From an uncultured Oscillospiraceae bacterium (GTDB lineage Bacteria; Bacillota; Clostridia; Oscillospirales; Oscillospiraceae), in NCBI GenBank assembly GCA_947626845.1, contig CANQTW010000021.1, forward strand, positions 1-41,587: 41,587 nt of DNA. The letters run 5' to 3'. The translations under genes were made by a program, and so were the position numbers. The notes below the pieces were generated by a model, which saw only the letters and a list, made by a program, of their open reading frames with translations, had not been told where the DNA came from and searched no databases. Numbering within the stretch: the first letter of the stretch is position 1; every line of letters begins with the position of its first letter. Below, one piece after another: positions 14,986-23,167 of the stretch.

Positions 14986-15561
14986 TTAACGCCAGATAGA
15001 GACTGCCGCCAGCTTTCGCCTGATACGCTGGACGGCGTTATCAACGGATTTTACACTTATGCCGCATTTTTCGGCTATATCCGTGTAGGAGAGCCCCTCC
15101 AGATATTGATCCAGCACCTGACGCTCTAACTTGGATAAGCAGGTGTCCAGAGCGGATTGAAGCTCCTCCGTCAATTCCCTGGTGATAACCATTTCTTCGG
15201 GATCTCGCAAATTGCCTTGGGACAGGACCTGTCTTTCGTCGAACTGCGGGGATTCAAATGAGATGGAATCGTTTAAGGGTTTGTGCTTGAAGCGGGCGGC
15301 GGTGCGCACGGCTGTCACGAGCCGGGTGTTGATGCAACGCTCCGCGTAGGTCTTGAAGGTTACGTCTTTCGCGGGGTCGAAATGCCGGAGAGCGGAGAGC
15401 AGGCCAAACATGCCCTCCTGAATGAGGTCCTCACTGTCCCCCCCGGCCAGAAAAAAGGGCCTGGCGCACATGCGCACGGTGACGGTGTAGCGGTTTACAA
15501 GTTTTTCCTCGGCCACGGTATCGCCCGCCGCGGCCCTCTGCCATAGCTGTTCGTCTGTCAT
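14986..15561 (-). CDS. sigH: RNA polymerase sigma-H-like factor (SigH family)
   Basis: A 191-residue sigma-70 protein resembling SigH (Spo0H) of Bacillus and Clostridia, which drives early sporulation and stationary-phase genes. Region 2 contains GDSEDLIQEGMFGLLSALRHFDP and TFKTYAERCINTRLVTAVRTAAR; region 4 contains LERQVLDQYLEGLSYTDIAEKCGISVKSVDNAVQRIRRKL, close to SigH's own KSIDNALQR segment. It is about 25 residues shorter than the Bacillus protein, mostly at the ends. The ATG has no good Shine-Dalgarno nearby: the nearest, AAAGGGGA, lies in the loop of a leader hairpin about 41 nt upstream. It has its own consensus promoter just after ruvB. Confidence 0.8.
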   Translation of the reverse strand: MTDEQLWQRAAAGDTVAEEKLVNRYTVTVRMCARPFFLAGGDSEDLIQEGMFGLLSALRHFDPAKDVTFKTYAERCINTRLVTAVRTAARFKHKPLNDSISFESPQFDERQVLSQGNLRDPEEMVITRELTEELQSALDTCLSKLERQVLDQYLEGLSYTDIAEKCGISVKSVDNAVQRIRRKLAAVSIWR

Positions 15562-15580
15562 GCTGTTGTCACGCCGGTCA

Positions 15581-15620
15581 CATAGCTGACAGGCGGCGCG
15601 GTCCCCTTTCGTCAGCTATG
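15581..15620 (-). promoter_or_regulatory. Leader hairpin of sigH mRNA
   Basis: CATAGCTGAC (15581-15590) and GTCAGCTATG (15611-15620) form a perfect 10-bp stem with a 20-base loop in the sigH 5' untranslated region. The loop carries the only purine-rich Shine-Dalgarno-like sequence of the leader (AAAGGGGA on the mRNA). It may control sigH translation. Confidence 0.55.
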
Positions 15621-15648
15621 CCAATTTTTCACTGTTAGGAATACACAC

Positions 15649-15677
15649 ATTATAAGAATTGATGCAATCTTTGTCAA
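15649..15677 (-). promoter_or_regulatory. SigA promoter of sigH
   Basis: On the minus strand, TTGACA (15672-15677), 17 bp, TATAAT (15649-15654): full consensus. The predicted leader is about 80 nt long. Confidence 0.88.
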
Positions 15678-15724
15678 GCTATTTTGCTGAAATTTTTTAA
15701 AATTTCGTGAATTTTTTCGTTTTT

Positions 15725-16792
15725 TCACATGTTGAGGGAAGTCTGGCCGCCCATATCGGCGGGATTTCCGGCAAACGGGATGCCCAGATGCTCATAGGCC
15801 CTGCGGGTGACGCACCTGCCGCGGGGGGTGCGGGTGAGGAAGCCCTGCTGCAGAAGGTACGGCTCGTACACGTCCTCGATGGTGACGGACTCCTCATTGA
15901 TGGTGGCGGCGATGGTGTCCAGCCCCACGGGGCCGCCGCCGTAGTTTTCGATGATACTGCGCAGGAGCCGCCTGTCGACGGCGTCCAGGCCGAAGCCGTC
16001 GATATCCAGCATCTTCAGGGCTTTATCCGCCAGGTCGCGGGTGATGACCCCGCCGGAGTAGACCTCGGCGAAGTCCCGTACCCGACGCAGGAGCCTGTTG
16101 GCGATGCGCGGCGTGCCGCGGCTGCGGGAGGCGATCTCCAGGGCGCCCTCCGCGTCGATCTCCACTTGGAGAATGTCGGCGGAGCGGGTGATGATGCGGC
16201 GGAGCTCCTCGGATTTATACAGCTCCAGCTTCAGATCGATGCCGAACCTGTCCCGCAGGGGAGAGGAGAGCTGGCCGGAACGGGTGGTGGCCCCCACCAG
16301 GGTGAAGGGCTTCAAATCGATGGAGATGCTGGTGGCCGCCGGTCCCTGGCCGATGATGATGTCGATCTGCCTGTCCTCCATGGCGGGGTACAAAATCTCC
16401 TCCACCTGCCGGTTGAGCCGGTGGATCTCGTCGATGAACAGGACGTCGTTTTCATCCAGGCTTGTGAGCAGAGCTGCCAGGTCGCGGGGCTTCTCGATGG
16501 CGGGGCCGGAGGTCTTGCGCAGGGTGGAGCCCATCTCGTTGGCGATGATAGCCGCCAGGGTGGTTTTGCCCAGGCCCGGAGGGCCGTGGAGGATCACATG
16601 GTCCAGCGGCTCGTTCCTGCGCTTGGCGCTCTCGATAAACACGCTCAGATTCTGCTTGGCCTTCTCCTGGCCGATGTATTCCTTTAAGTACCTGGGGCGC
16701 AGGGAGCCTTCCGCGTCGTCCTCAGGGGTGAATTGGGTGGTGAGGATATTCTCGGCGCCGGAGTCCGGCGTGTCTTTGGAATAATCTATCAT
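15725..16792 (-). CDS. ruvB: Holliday junction branch-migration ATPase RuvB
   Basis: A 355-residue RuvB, the hexameric AAA+ motor that drives branch migration with RuvA at Holliday junctions. Seen are the N-terminal [15 protein letters not shown], Walker [10 protein letters not shown], Walker [10 protein letters not shown], sensor 1 LVGATTRSG, the arginine-finger region SPLRDRFG and the C-terminal winged helix ending ...[17 protein letters not shown]. The length is standard, with a short extra acidic N-terminus. GAGGAGG precedes the ATG. It is the last gene of ruvC-ruvA-ruvB, 13 bp after ruvA. Confidence 0.98.
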   Translation of the reverse strand: MIDYSKDTPDSGAENILTTQFTPEDDAEGSLRPRYLKEYIGQEKAKQNLSVFIESAKRRNEPLDHVILHGPPGLGKTTLAAIIANEMGSTLRKTSGPAIEKPRDLAALLTSLDENDVLFIDEIHRLNRQVEEILYPAMEDRQIDIIIGQGPAATSISIDLKPFTLVGATTRSGQLSSPLRDRFGIDLKLELYKSEELRRIITRSADILQVEIDAEGALEIASRSRGTPRIANRLLRRVRDFAEVYSGGVITRDLADKALKMLDIDGFGLDAVDRRLLRSIIENYGGGPVGLDTIAATINEESVTIEDVYEPYLLQQGFLTRTPRGRCVTRRAYEHLGIPFAGNPADMGGQTSLNM

Positions 16793-16805
16793 GCGCTTTT
16801 CCTCC

Positions 16806-17417
16806 TCACTTTACGGAGCCCTTGAGCACCGCCTTGACGGCCTCCTCGACGCTCATGCTCTCGATGTCCAGCCCGTGCAGGGCCGCGGTGATCTCCTGGG
16901 GCGCGTAGCCTAAGACGGTCAGCGCGCCGGTAATGTCGTTGAGCTTCTTCCCCGGCACGCCGGCCACAGCGGAGGATACGGGAGAGGCTGCGGAACCGGA
17001 GCCGGCGGCGGGCATCTCCTTGGCTATCTTGTCACGGAGCTCTAAAATTATCCTCTGGGCCCCGCGCTTTCCTACGCCGGGGGCGGCGGTGAGCATCTTT
17101 TCGTTCTCTGTTACCACCGCCATGGCCAGGGATTCCGGCGTGCAGACGGAGAGAACGGACAGGGCCGCCTTGGGTCCCACGCCGGAGACCCCCAACAGCA
17201 GCTCAAAGCACCGCTTCTCGGAAAGATCGTAAAAGCCGTAGAGGTCCATGGCGTTTTCGCCCACGTTGAGATACGTGTAGAGCCTGGCCCGCTCCCCGGT
17301 GCGCAGGCGCGCCAAGGTGTTGACGGTGGTGTTGACGGCGAAGGCGACGCCGCCGGCGTCGATGACCGCCAGGTTTTTATCCAAGGCCGCCACGGCGCCT
17401 TCTATATAGTAGAACAT
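16806..17417 (-). CDS. ruvA: Holliday junction DNA helicase subunit RuvA
   Basis: A 203-residue RuvA, which binds four-way junctions as a tetramer and loads RuvB. The N-terminal OB fold ([31 protein letters not shown]), the double helix-hairpin-helix region ([16 protein letters not shown] and [23 protein letters not shown]) and a C-terminal RuvB-binding helix bundle after a Ser/Ala linker are all visible. The start overlaps the end of ruvC by 16 bp and has GGGAGG upstream. Confidence 0.97.
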   Translation of the reverse strand: MFYYIEGAVAALDKNLAVIDAGGVAFAVNTTVNTLARLRTGERARLYTYLNVGENAMDLYGFYDLSEKRCFELLLGVSGVGPKAALSVLSVCTPESLAMAVVTENEKMLTAAPGVGKRGAQRIILELRDKIAKEMPAAGSGSAASPVSSAVAGVPGKKLNDITGALTVLGYAPQEITAALHGLDIESMSVEEAVKAVLKGSVK

Positions 17418-17920
17418 TCGTCTCGTCCTCCCTCGTAAGTCAGTAATGAGCCGGAAAACCGGGCGTGGCAGATGGCCAGGGCCAGGGCGTCGGAGGCGTC
17501 GTCGGGGCGGGCGACGGACGGAAGCCCCAAGAGCCTGCGGACCATCTCCATCATCTGCTTCTTATCCGCCCTGCCGTAGCCGGTGATGGCCTGCTTGACC
17601 TGCAGGGGCGTGTACTCGTACATGGGGACCGTCTTCTCCGCCCCGGCCAGCAGGATGACGCCGCGCCCGTGGGCCACGTCGATGCCGGTGGTGATATTGG
17701 TGTTGAAGAAAAGCTCCTCGATGGCGATGGCCTCCGGCTTGAATGTATCGATAAGCTCCCGCATATCATGATATATCTGGTCGAGCCGCGAGGACAGCCT
17801 CGTGTGGGCGGGGGTGGTGATGGCCCCGCAGGTTATGAATTTTTGCTTCACGCCTGAGGCGTCGATGACCCCGAAGCCTACGGTGGCAACGCCGGGGTCG
17901 ATGCCCAGTATGACGGCCAA
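17402..17920 (-). CDS. ruvC: Holliday junction resolvase RuvC
   Basis: A 172-residue RuvC endonuclease, which cuts Holliday junctions symmetrically. The RNase-H-like core shows ILGIDPGVATVGFG (first catalytic Asp), AIEELFFNTN (Glu) and RPDDASDALALAICHA (final Asp pair). The start is TTG at 17920 with GGGAGG eight bases before; no upstream ATG fits the family N-terminus. It heads the ruvCAB operon, with promoter TTGCGG-N17-TACAAT. Confidence 0.97.
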   Translation of the reverse strand: MAVILGIDPGVATVGFGVIDASGVKQKFITCGAITTPAHTRLSSRLDQIYHDMRELIDTFKPEAIAIEELFFNTNITTGIDVAHGRGVILLAGAEKTVPMYEYTPLQVKQAITGYGRADKKQMMEMVRRLLGLPSVARPDDASDALALAICHARFSGSLLTYEGGRDECSTI

Positions 17921-17957
17921 ACGCCTCGCCTCCCATGTCTGTCAATAGCTACAATAC

Positions 17958-17986
17958 ATTGTATCACAAGATGAAAAAAACCGCAA
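17958..17986 (-). promoter_or_regulatory. SigA promoter of ruvCAB
   Basis: On the minus strand, TTGCGG (17981-17986), 17 bp, TACAAT (17958-17963), about 38 bp before the TTG start. No LexA-type box was recognised. Confidence 0.65.
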
Positions 17987-18160
17987 CATCTTCCCACGAA
18001 CTTCTTGCTGTTGACCGCCGCTTAAAAAACCGAGACCGGGCGGCGCGGTTTAAAGAAATTCAAGATTTTCATGGAGGAGCAGTATCACACATATTTTCGC
18101 GGGGCATAGACTGTATTGAAAATCATGCGTCGGCAGACGCGAGTTTAGGAGGAATTTTCC

Positions 18161-18982
18161 ATGTCATCCAAAGTTGTACCTGGCCCCGTTGGCGGCGACG
18201 TGAGCATCCGCGAGGCCGTATGTGTACATACGAGCAAGATATACGATTCCTGCAAGGATAAGGACTGCCTTGAGAATATGCGGGTCTACCTGACGGAGAC
18301 CTCCCAGGTGAATCTGGACAACGGCCTCAATGTGCGGGCCAGGTCCGCGGAGCTTTTGTGGGCCAGCCCCATGGTGGAGCCTGTGTCCTTCAACCGAGGC
18401 TACTACACCGTGGATATCCGGTTCTATTACAAGATAAAGGCCGACGTGTGCATGTCCAGCGGCCTCATCGCCCCCATCGAGGGCCTGGCCTCCTTCACCA
18501 AGCGGGTGCTGCTTTTCGGCAGCGAGGGCAGCGCCAAAATTTTTACCTCCGACATCGGCCCCTCCTGCGTGGACAGGAACGTCATTGACGGTACCAACCT
18601 CCCCCGCGCTGTGGTGGAGGCCGTAGACCCCATCGTCCTGACCCTGGACGTGGTGGATGCCTGCTCCGACGTGACCCCGGAGCCGCTGGACCTGCCCCAG
18701 TATATCCTTGATATGTTCGATTCGCCCATCGTCTCCGATGGGGCAGGCCGGAGGGTCATCGTCACCCTGGGACAGTTCACCATCGTGAGGCTGGAGCGGG
18801 ATTCCCAGCTGCTCATACCGGTGTACGACTACTGCATGCCGGAGAAGGAGTGCGTGGGCACCGGCGGCGAGGACCCCTGCACGCTCTTTAACCGCATCGA
18901 TTTCCCCGTTAACGAGTTCTTCCCGCCCGACGCGGTCTGCGAGATGGAGGACTACCGCGAGATGGTGGGGGCGGAGGAGTGA
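18161..18982 (+). CDS. Conserved clostridial protein of unknown function
   Basis: A 273-residue soluble-looking protein with no signal peptide or membrane segment. Its start, ...VSIREAVCVHTSKIYDSCKDKDCLENMRVYL, and the segment VEPVSFNRGYYTVDIRFYYKI look like a conserved family I associate with spore-forming Clostridia, though I cannot name a Pfam entry. It has about ten cysteines, several in CxxC-like or paired contexts, and alternating beta segments. A spore-coat or cysteine-cross-linked role is a guess. AGGAGG precedes the ATG. The gene stands alone, divergent from ruvC, with a GC-rich hairpin after its stop. Confidence 0.75.
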   Translation: MSSKVVPGPVGGDVSIREAVCVHTSKIYDSCKDKDCLENMRVYLTETSQVNLDNGLNVRARSAELLWASPMVEPVSFNRGYYTVDIRFYYKIKADVCMSSGLIAPIEGLASFTKRVLLFGSEGSAKIFTSDIGPSCVDRNVIDGTNLPRAVVEAVDPIVLTLDVVDACSDVTPEPLDLPQYILDMFDSPIVSDGAGRRVIVTLGQFTIVRLERDSQLLIPVYDYCMPEKECVGTGGEDPCTLFNRIDFPVNEFFPPDAVCEMEDYREMVGAEE

Positions 18983-18996
18983 CCGGTTCCCGGACG

Positions 18997-19013
18997 GCGG
19001 CCCGGAGGGCCGC
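18997..19013 (+). terminator. GC-rich hairpin without T run
   Basis: GCGGCCC-GGA-GGGCCGC lies 14 bp after the stop codon. A T-rich stretch appears only about 20 bases later, so it is at best a weak terminator. Confidence 0.35.
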
Positions 19014-19045
19014 GCCCTGAAGAGGATGTAAAGTTATTTTTCCTA

Positions 19046-19073
19046 TTGAATTTCCCCGAATCGGTGTTATAAT
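19046..19073 (+). promoter_or_regulatory. SigA promoter of the DUF1858 gene
   Basis: TTGAAT (19046-19051), 16 bp, TATAAT (19068-19073), with GGGAGGT before the ATG at 19106. Confidence 0.75.
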
Positions 19074-19105
19074 AAAAGCGAAAAATCTGATCGGGAGGTC
19101 ATTAT

Positions 19106-19309
19106 ATGACATTCACAAAAGATACCATCGTGGCCGAGGTCATGATGAAAGCGCCCCAGTCCCAGCCGCTCTTCCTGAACATCGGTATGCACTGCCTGGG
19201 CTGTGCCTTTGCCACCGGCGAGACCATCGAGCAGGCCTGCATGACCCACGGCGTCGATCCGGACGATTTTCTGGAGGAGCTGAACAGCTTCCTGGCTTCA
19301 GAGGCCTGA
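19106..19309 (+). CDS. DUF1858 domain protein
   Basis: A 67-residue DUF1858 protein. The family core is NIGMHCLGCAFATGETIEQACMTHGVDPDDFLEELN, with a conserved CxxC (MHCLGC) on a small helical domain. Such proteins occur alone or fused to hybrid-cluster-related and redox proteins; the CxxC is thought to be redox active or metal binding. The start has an excellent GGGAGGT site and its own promoter. A small hairpin (19330-19348) follows. Confidence 0.93.
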   Translation: MTFTKDTIVAEVMMKAPQSQPLFLNIGMHCLGCAFATGETIEQACMTHGVDPDDFLEELNSFLASEA

Positions 19310-19329
19310 GCGAAAACAATGAACGAGAG

Positions 19330-19348
19330 GGCGGACGATGAGTCCGCC
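19330..19348 (+). terminator. Possible weak terminator
   Basis: GGCGGAC (19330-19336) / GTCCGCC (19342-19348) stem, followed by TTCGGCTTT. It lies between DUF1858 and trmK and may only attenuate. Confidence 0.45.
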
Positions 19349-19383
19349 TTCGGCTTTACGGGAATACAGGAGTGCGTAGTACT

Positions 19384-20058
19384 ATGATAAAGCTGTCACC
19401 AAGGCTCGCGGCTGCTGCCGCCCTTGCCGGAAGAGGCGAAAGCATCATCGACGTGGGTACCGATCACGGGTATTTACCGGTGTATCTGGCCCAAAACGGC
19501 TGCTTTGCCCATATCGCCGCCTCCGATATCCGCTCCGGCCCGCTGGACAGCGCCCGCCGGTCCGCGCAGGAGTACGGCGTCGGGGACAAAATTGCCTTTT
19601 ACCTGTCCGACGGCCTGAAAACTGTGCCGGAGACATTCGATACCGTAGTCATCGCCGGCATGGGCGGGGAGACGATGGTTGACATAATCTCAGCCTGCCC
19701 CTGGGCCGCCGGAGCGAAGCTTGTGCTCCAGCCTCAGAGCAGGGTGGACAGGCTGACGGAATATCTGAATAACGCGGGCTTTGTGTGCCGTCGGGCCGTA
19801 CTTTGCCTGGACGGGGGAAAGCCGTATATGGTCGTGGAGGCTGAAGCGGGGGAGGGCGGCTTTGATCCGGCCCGCGCACTGATCGACGGGCGTGACCCGC
19901 TCTTAGGGATGTGCGTGGAGCGGGAGATTGGCCGCGTCCAGAGGGCCCTTGCGGGCATGGAGCGGGGAGAGACATCCGGTAGCGAGCGCGGTAAGCTAAG
20001 GGACAAGCTGTCAAGGCTTGAGATGATTTGGAAGGAGACGAAAAGATGGCAAAGCTGA
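19384..20058 (+). CDS. trmK: tRNA (adenine(22)-N1)-methyltransferase TrmK
   Basis: A 224-residue Rossmann-fold methyltransferase of the TrmK (YqfN) family, which methylates N1 of A22 in bacterial tRNAs using S-adenosylmethionine. SAM-binding motif I is IIDVGTDHGYLPVYL, followed by AASDIRSGPLDSARR and the catalytic-region VVIAGMGGETM. I chose the ATG at 19384, eleven bases after AGGAG; a GTG at 19372 overlaps that site and is unlikely. The end overlaps the Nif3-like gene by 13 bp, the same pairing seen in many Firmicutes. Confidence 0.93.
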   Translation: MIKLSPRLAAAAALAGRGESIIDVGTDHGYLPVYLAQNGCFAHIAASDIRSGPLDSARRSAQEYGVGDKIAFYLSDGLKTVPETFDTVVIAGMGGETMVDIISACPWAAGAKLVLQPQSRVDRLTEYLNNAGFVCRRAVLCLDGGKPYMVVEAEAGEGGFDPARALIDGRDPLLGMCVEREIGRVQRALAGMERGETSGSERGKLRDKLSRLEMIWKETKRWQS

Positions 20059-20807
20059 GCTGTATTTATGAGGAGATCGCCCGGTTGGCTCCGGTGGAGC
20101 TGAAGCTGGGCTTTGACAACGTGGGGCTTTTGGTGGGTTCCTGGGAGGACGAGGTCCGTTCCGTCCTGTGCGCCCTGGACATCACCGAGGAAGTGATCGG
20201 GGAGGCGAGTGCGCTGGGGGCGGACCTGATCGTCTCCCACCACCCGATGTTTTTTGAGCTGAAAAACGTGACGGATTCCGATGTCGCCAGCGCCCGCGTC
20301 CTCCATCTGGCCAGAACGGGGATCAGCGCCATCTGCATGCACACCAATCTGGACATCGCCCCCGGCGGCGTTAACGACACCCTTTCCGGCCTGCTGGGGC
20401 TTGAAGAGACCGTCCCCTTCGGGGCGGAGCGGTGCGGACGCATCGGATGGGTGCCGGAGCAGACTATGGCGAATTTCCTGCCCCATGTGAAGGGGACGCT
20501 GAACGCGGGCGGCCTGAGATTTGTGGACGCGGGCAGGCCGGTGAATCACGTGGCCGTTCTGGGCGGCGCCGGAGGGAATGAGATGATGGAGGCGCTGGAG
20601 GCCGGGGCGGACACCTACGTGACCGCCGATGTGAAGCACCACCAGTTTATCGACGCCCGTGAGCTGGGCCTGAACCTGATCGACGCCGGCCACTTCAGTA
20701 CGGAAAACGTGATCGTGCCGGTGTTGGCGAACCTGATCGCGGAGCGGTTCCCCGATGTGGAAGTCCGGATCAGCCGGAGGCATGAGCAGCCGGAAAAGTT
20801 TTTTTAA
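20046..20807 (+). CDS. Nif3-like dinuclear metal centre protein
   Basis: A 253-residue member of the Nif3/YqfO family (also listed as GTP cyclohydrolase 1 type 2), which forms hexameric rings with two metals per subunit. Metal-ligand motifs are LIVSHHPMFF, CMHTNLDIAPGG and, near the C-terminus, ADVKHHQF and DAGHFSTENV. The central PII-like insert of longer homologues is absent, giving the short form. The start is the ATG at 20046 with AAGGAG nine bases upstream, inside the end of trmK; an upstream TTG was rejected. Its cellular reaction is unsettled. Confidence 0.92.
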   Translation: MAKLSCIYEEIARLAPVELKLGFDNVGLLVGSWEDEVRSVLCALDITEEVIGEASALGADLIVSHHPMFFELKNVTDSDVASARVLHLARTGISAICMHTNLDIAPGGVNDTLSGLLGLEETVPFGAERCGRIGWVPEQTMANFLPHVKGTLNAGGLRFVDAGRPVNHVAVLGGAGGNEMMEALEAGADTYVTADVKHHQFIDARELGLNLIDAGHFSTENVIVPVLANLIAERFPDVEVRISRRHEQPEKFF

Positions 20808-20852
20808 CGGCACCGGAGGGGCCATATTTCTGGGAAATCACCGTATGACCTT

Positions 20853-20882
20853 GTAGGGGCCGCCTGGAGAGGCGGCCCCTAC
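20853..20882. repeat. GTAGGGGCCGCC palindrome
   Basis: A perfect 12-bp inverted repeat, GTAGGGGCCGCC (20853-20864) and GGCGGCCCCTAC (20871-20882), six-base spacer. It sits between converging genes and is the cleanest copy of the dispersed family. The flank after it (GGCGTCTTAAGAGAGAT) resembles that after copies 62 and 408. Confidence 0.88.
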
Positions 20883-20944
20883 GGCGTCTTAAGAGAGATT
20901 TTCGGAAACAGGTCGGGCCGGAAGGCCGCATATAGCTTTCAATT

Positions 20945-22165
20945 TTATGCTTTTTTCAGCGTCCGCAAAATCTCTCCCAGCTTCGGCTTGACCCCGTAGA
21001 GCAGGACGCCCACCCGGTAGATCTTGGCCGCCAGGACGCCCACGCCGGCGCAGGAGGCCAGGAGGATGGCCACGGACAGCGCAATCTCCCACAGGGCGGG
21101 GTGGGACATGGCGATGCGGGTGAACATGGCCATGGGGGAGGTGAAGGGGATGAAGGAGCAGGCCACCATCAGCGGGTTATCCACACTGCCGCTGGACATG
21201 CCGAAAACCACCACGAAAAAGCCCGCCAGGAACACGACGGTAATGGGCATGACGGAGGTGTTGATGTCCTCCAACTTGGAAGCGGTGGAGCCGATGGCCC
21301 CGTAGAGGAAGGCGTAGATGAAAAAGCCCAGGATGAAGAATAAGAACATATACGCCAGCAGGGAGGGGGGCATGTCGAAGAGCAGGGAGAGGATGCCACC
21401 GTCCTCCACGTAGCTTCGGTTCAGGTCGTAGAACAAAAGGGCCGAGCCGAACACGCACATTAGCTGCAAAAGTCCCGCTAGGCACGAGGCCGCCACCTTG
21501 CCGAACATCATGGCGGTGGGATCGGCGGAGGTCACTAAAAGCTCCATGGCGCGGGAGCTTTTCTCCGTAGCCACATTCGTCGCTACCATCTGGCCGTAGA
21601 GCAGGATGACCATGTAGAGGGCGAAGATCATGATGTAGGTGTAGAAGAAGTTCTGCCCCTGGTCCACGCCCAGACTTTGAATATCGAAACTCACCGTCGA
21701 GGCCATGATCTCCTCCGCCCGCTCCGGAGCGACCCCGGCCTCCGTCAGCGCCGCCAGCCGGTAAAGGCCGGTGAGCACCTCCGAGACGCGCTGGGCGTTG
21801 GTGTCGTACATGCCGAGGTTGTCCACATAGTAGGTAAAATCCGAAAGGCCGTGAAGCTCCACGGCGCAGGCGGCCTCGCCCTTTGTTACCGGGGCTTTGA
21901 CGTCGCTCTCCGTGAGGCGCACCTCATATTCCGGGAACGCCTGGGCCAGGGCCGCCCGCGCGGACTCGTCCCCGCCGGACACCAGCATGACCTCCCGCTC
22001 CTCCGGCGTCTCATCGGTATCCTGGCCGCCCAGCAGATTTGTGACGCGGGGGAAGAAGGTGACCAGGAAGATCACCGCCACCAAAAAGCAGGTGACGCCC
22101 ACAAAGACCTTGTTGGTGAGATAGCCCTTCAACTCAAATTTGAGGATTTTCCGAAACTGTTCCAT
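20945..22165 (-). CDS. ABC-2 type exporter permease (NatB-like)
   Basis: A 406-residue ABC-2 permease of the NatB/YhaP type. One N-terminal membrane segment (about 18-38) precedes a large outer domain (about 45-190), then five hydrophobic segments in the C-terminal half (YTYIMIFALYMVILLYGQM onward). The conserved MVATNVATEKSSRAMELLVTSADP coupling region follows the second segment. The ATG at 22165 has GAGAGGT upstream; the frame runs further back but overlaps the ATPase gene. It partners the ATPase 10 bp upstream. Substrate unknown; homologues export sodium, peptides or antibiotics. Confidence 0.92.
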   Translation of the reverse strand: MEQFRKILKFELKGYLTNKVFVGVTCFLVAVIFLVTFFPRVTNLLGGQDTDETPEEREVMLVSGGDESARAALAQAFPEYEVRLTESDVKAPVTKGEAACAVELHGLSDFTYYVDNLGMYDTNAQRVSEVLTGLYRLAALTEAGVAPERAEEIMASTVSFDIQSLGVDQGQNFFYTYIMIFALYMVILLYGQMVATNVATEKSSRAMELLVTSADPTAMMFGKVAASCLAGLLQLMCVFGSALLFYDLNRSYVEDGGILSLLFDMPPSLLAYMFLFFILGFFIYAFLYGAIGSTASKLEDINTSVMPITVVFLAGFFVVVFGMSSGSVDNPLMVACSFIPFTSPMAMFTRIAMSHPALWEIALSVAILLASCAGVGVLAAKIYRVGVLLYGVKPKLGEILRTLKKA

Positions 22166-22175
22166 ACCGCACCTC

Positions 22176-23060
22176 TCAATCCCCGGCGTACTGGGCAAAA
22201 ATGTCGTTGAGGCTTGGCTCGAAGACCCGCGCCTCGTCGATGTCGAAGCGCTCCGCCAGACGGCGCAGCACATCCATCTTCTCCGTCGGACTTTCCAGCT
22301 TCAAAATCAGCTCGCCGTTTTCCGCCTGCTCCGTTCTGCCGGGGAACGCGGCGGCGATCCTGCCTGCCTCCGGAGAGCGGATGGCAAGCCTGTCGCGGGG
22401 GTATTCCCGTTTGATGGCGTGGAGCTCCCCGGTGATGGCCACCTGCCCTTTGTTGATGATGGCAATGGCGTCGCAGAACTCCTCTATATAGCTCATCTGG
22501 TGGGAGGAGAAAAGGACGATCTTGCCGCGCCCGATCTCCTCCTTCACCACGTCCTTCAAAAGCATGGCGTTGATGGGATCAAGGCCGGAGAAGGGTTCGT
22601 CCAGAATGACGATCTCCGGGTCGTGGGCCAGGGCTGTCACAAGCTGTATCTTCTGCTGGTTGCCCTTGGAGAGGGTGTCCAGCCGCTTGTCCCGGTACTC
22701 GCTCATGCCCAGCCGTTCCAGCCACCGGTCACAGGCCTTCACCGCGTCCTGGGTCTTCATGCCCTTGAGCTGGGCGAAATAGACCAGCTGGTCGATGATC
22801 TTTTTCTTGGGGTAGAGGCCCCGCTCCTCCGGCAGGTACCCGATGCCCACCTTTTTGTGGTCGAGGGGCTTGCCGTCCATCAGAACGTCGCCGGAATCGG
22901 CGGGGAACACGCCCATGAGGATGCGGATGGACGTGGTCTTGCCCGCCCCGTTGCGGCCCAACAGCCCGAAGGCCTTGCCGCTCTCGGCGGTGAAGCTGAC
23001 CCCGGTGAGGACCTTTTTCTCCCCGAAGGATTTGTGGATATCGCGCAGAGCAAGGATCAA
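22176..23060 (-). CDS. ABC transporter ATP-binding protein (NatA-like)
   Basis: A 294-residue exporter ATPase. Walker A GRNGAGKTT, the Q-loop-region GYLPEERGLYPKK, signature LSKGNQQKIQ, Walker B IVILDEPFSGLD and the switch His in FSSHQMSYIEE are all present; the C-terminal 80 residues are the regulatory tail of the NatA/YhaQ type. I set the start at TTG (23060), giving MILALRDIHKSFGEKK, with AAAGGGG eight bases before. A GTG three codons earlier is possible. The longer open frame to 23123 runs through the operator and -10 box and cannot be translated from this promoter. It is repressed or induced together with the SPFH operon if the shared operator is functional. Confidence 0.92.
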   Translation of the reverse strand: MILALRDIHKSFGEKKVLTGVSFTAESGKAFGLLGRNGAGKTTSIRILMGVFPADSGDVLMDGKPLDHKKVGIGYLPEERGLYPKKKIIDQLVYFAQLKGMKTQDAVKACDRWLERLGMSEYRDKRLDTLSKGNQQKIQLVTALAHDPEIVILDEPFSGLDPINAMLLKDVVKEEIGRGKIVLFSSHQMSYIEEFCDAIAIINKGQVAITGELHAIKREYPRDRLAIRSPEAGRIAAAFPGRTEQAENGELILKLESPTEKMDVLRRLAERFDIDEARVFEPSLNDIFAQYAGD

Positions 23061-23070
23061 GTGGATCACC

Positions 23071-23134
23071 CCTTTTGATTTGGCTGATATCATAATGATA
23101 TCACTCCAATATCTCCCTGTCAAGGGAGTTTTTG
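23071..23134 (-). promoter_or_regulatory. ABC exporter promoter with palindromic operator (cassette copy 2)
   Basis: On the minus strand, TTGACA (23118-23123), 17 bp, TATCAT (23095-23100), within the perfect palindrome at 23085-23103 (same 19-mer as at 5742-5760). Only 3 of 64 positions differ from the SPFH promoter cassette. Confidence 0.85.
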
Positions 23135-23135
23135 A

Positions 23136-23167
23136 AAAATAGGACCCGCTGACGAAAGGGCGGGGTC
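23136..23167 (-). terminator. Probable terminator of the SGNH-TPK-HAD operon
   Basis: On the minus strand a GACCC(C)GC / GCGGGTC hairpin starts at the HAD stop codon and is followed by CCTATTTTTC. The stem has one bulge. It lies directly upstream of the ABC promoter cassette. Confidence 0.6.

Noticed and set aside
15707..16687. Plus-strand open frame of 326 codons opposite ruvB
   Set aside because: RuvB motifs are intact on the minus strand; the plus frame has no domain and no ribosome-binding site.
18105..18112. SigE/SigK-like -10 (CATAGACT) before the gene at 18161
   Set aside because: No acceptable -35 box was found at the right distance, so I did not annotate a sporulation promoter.
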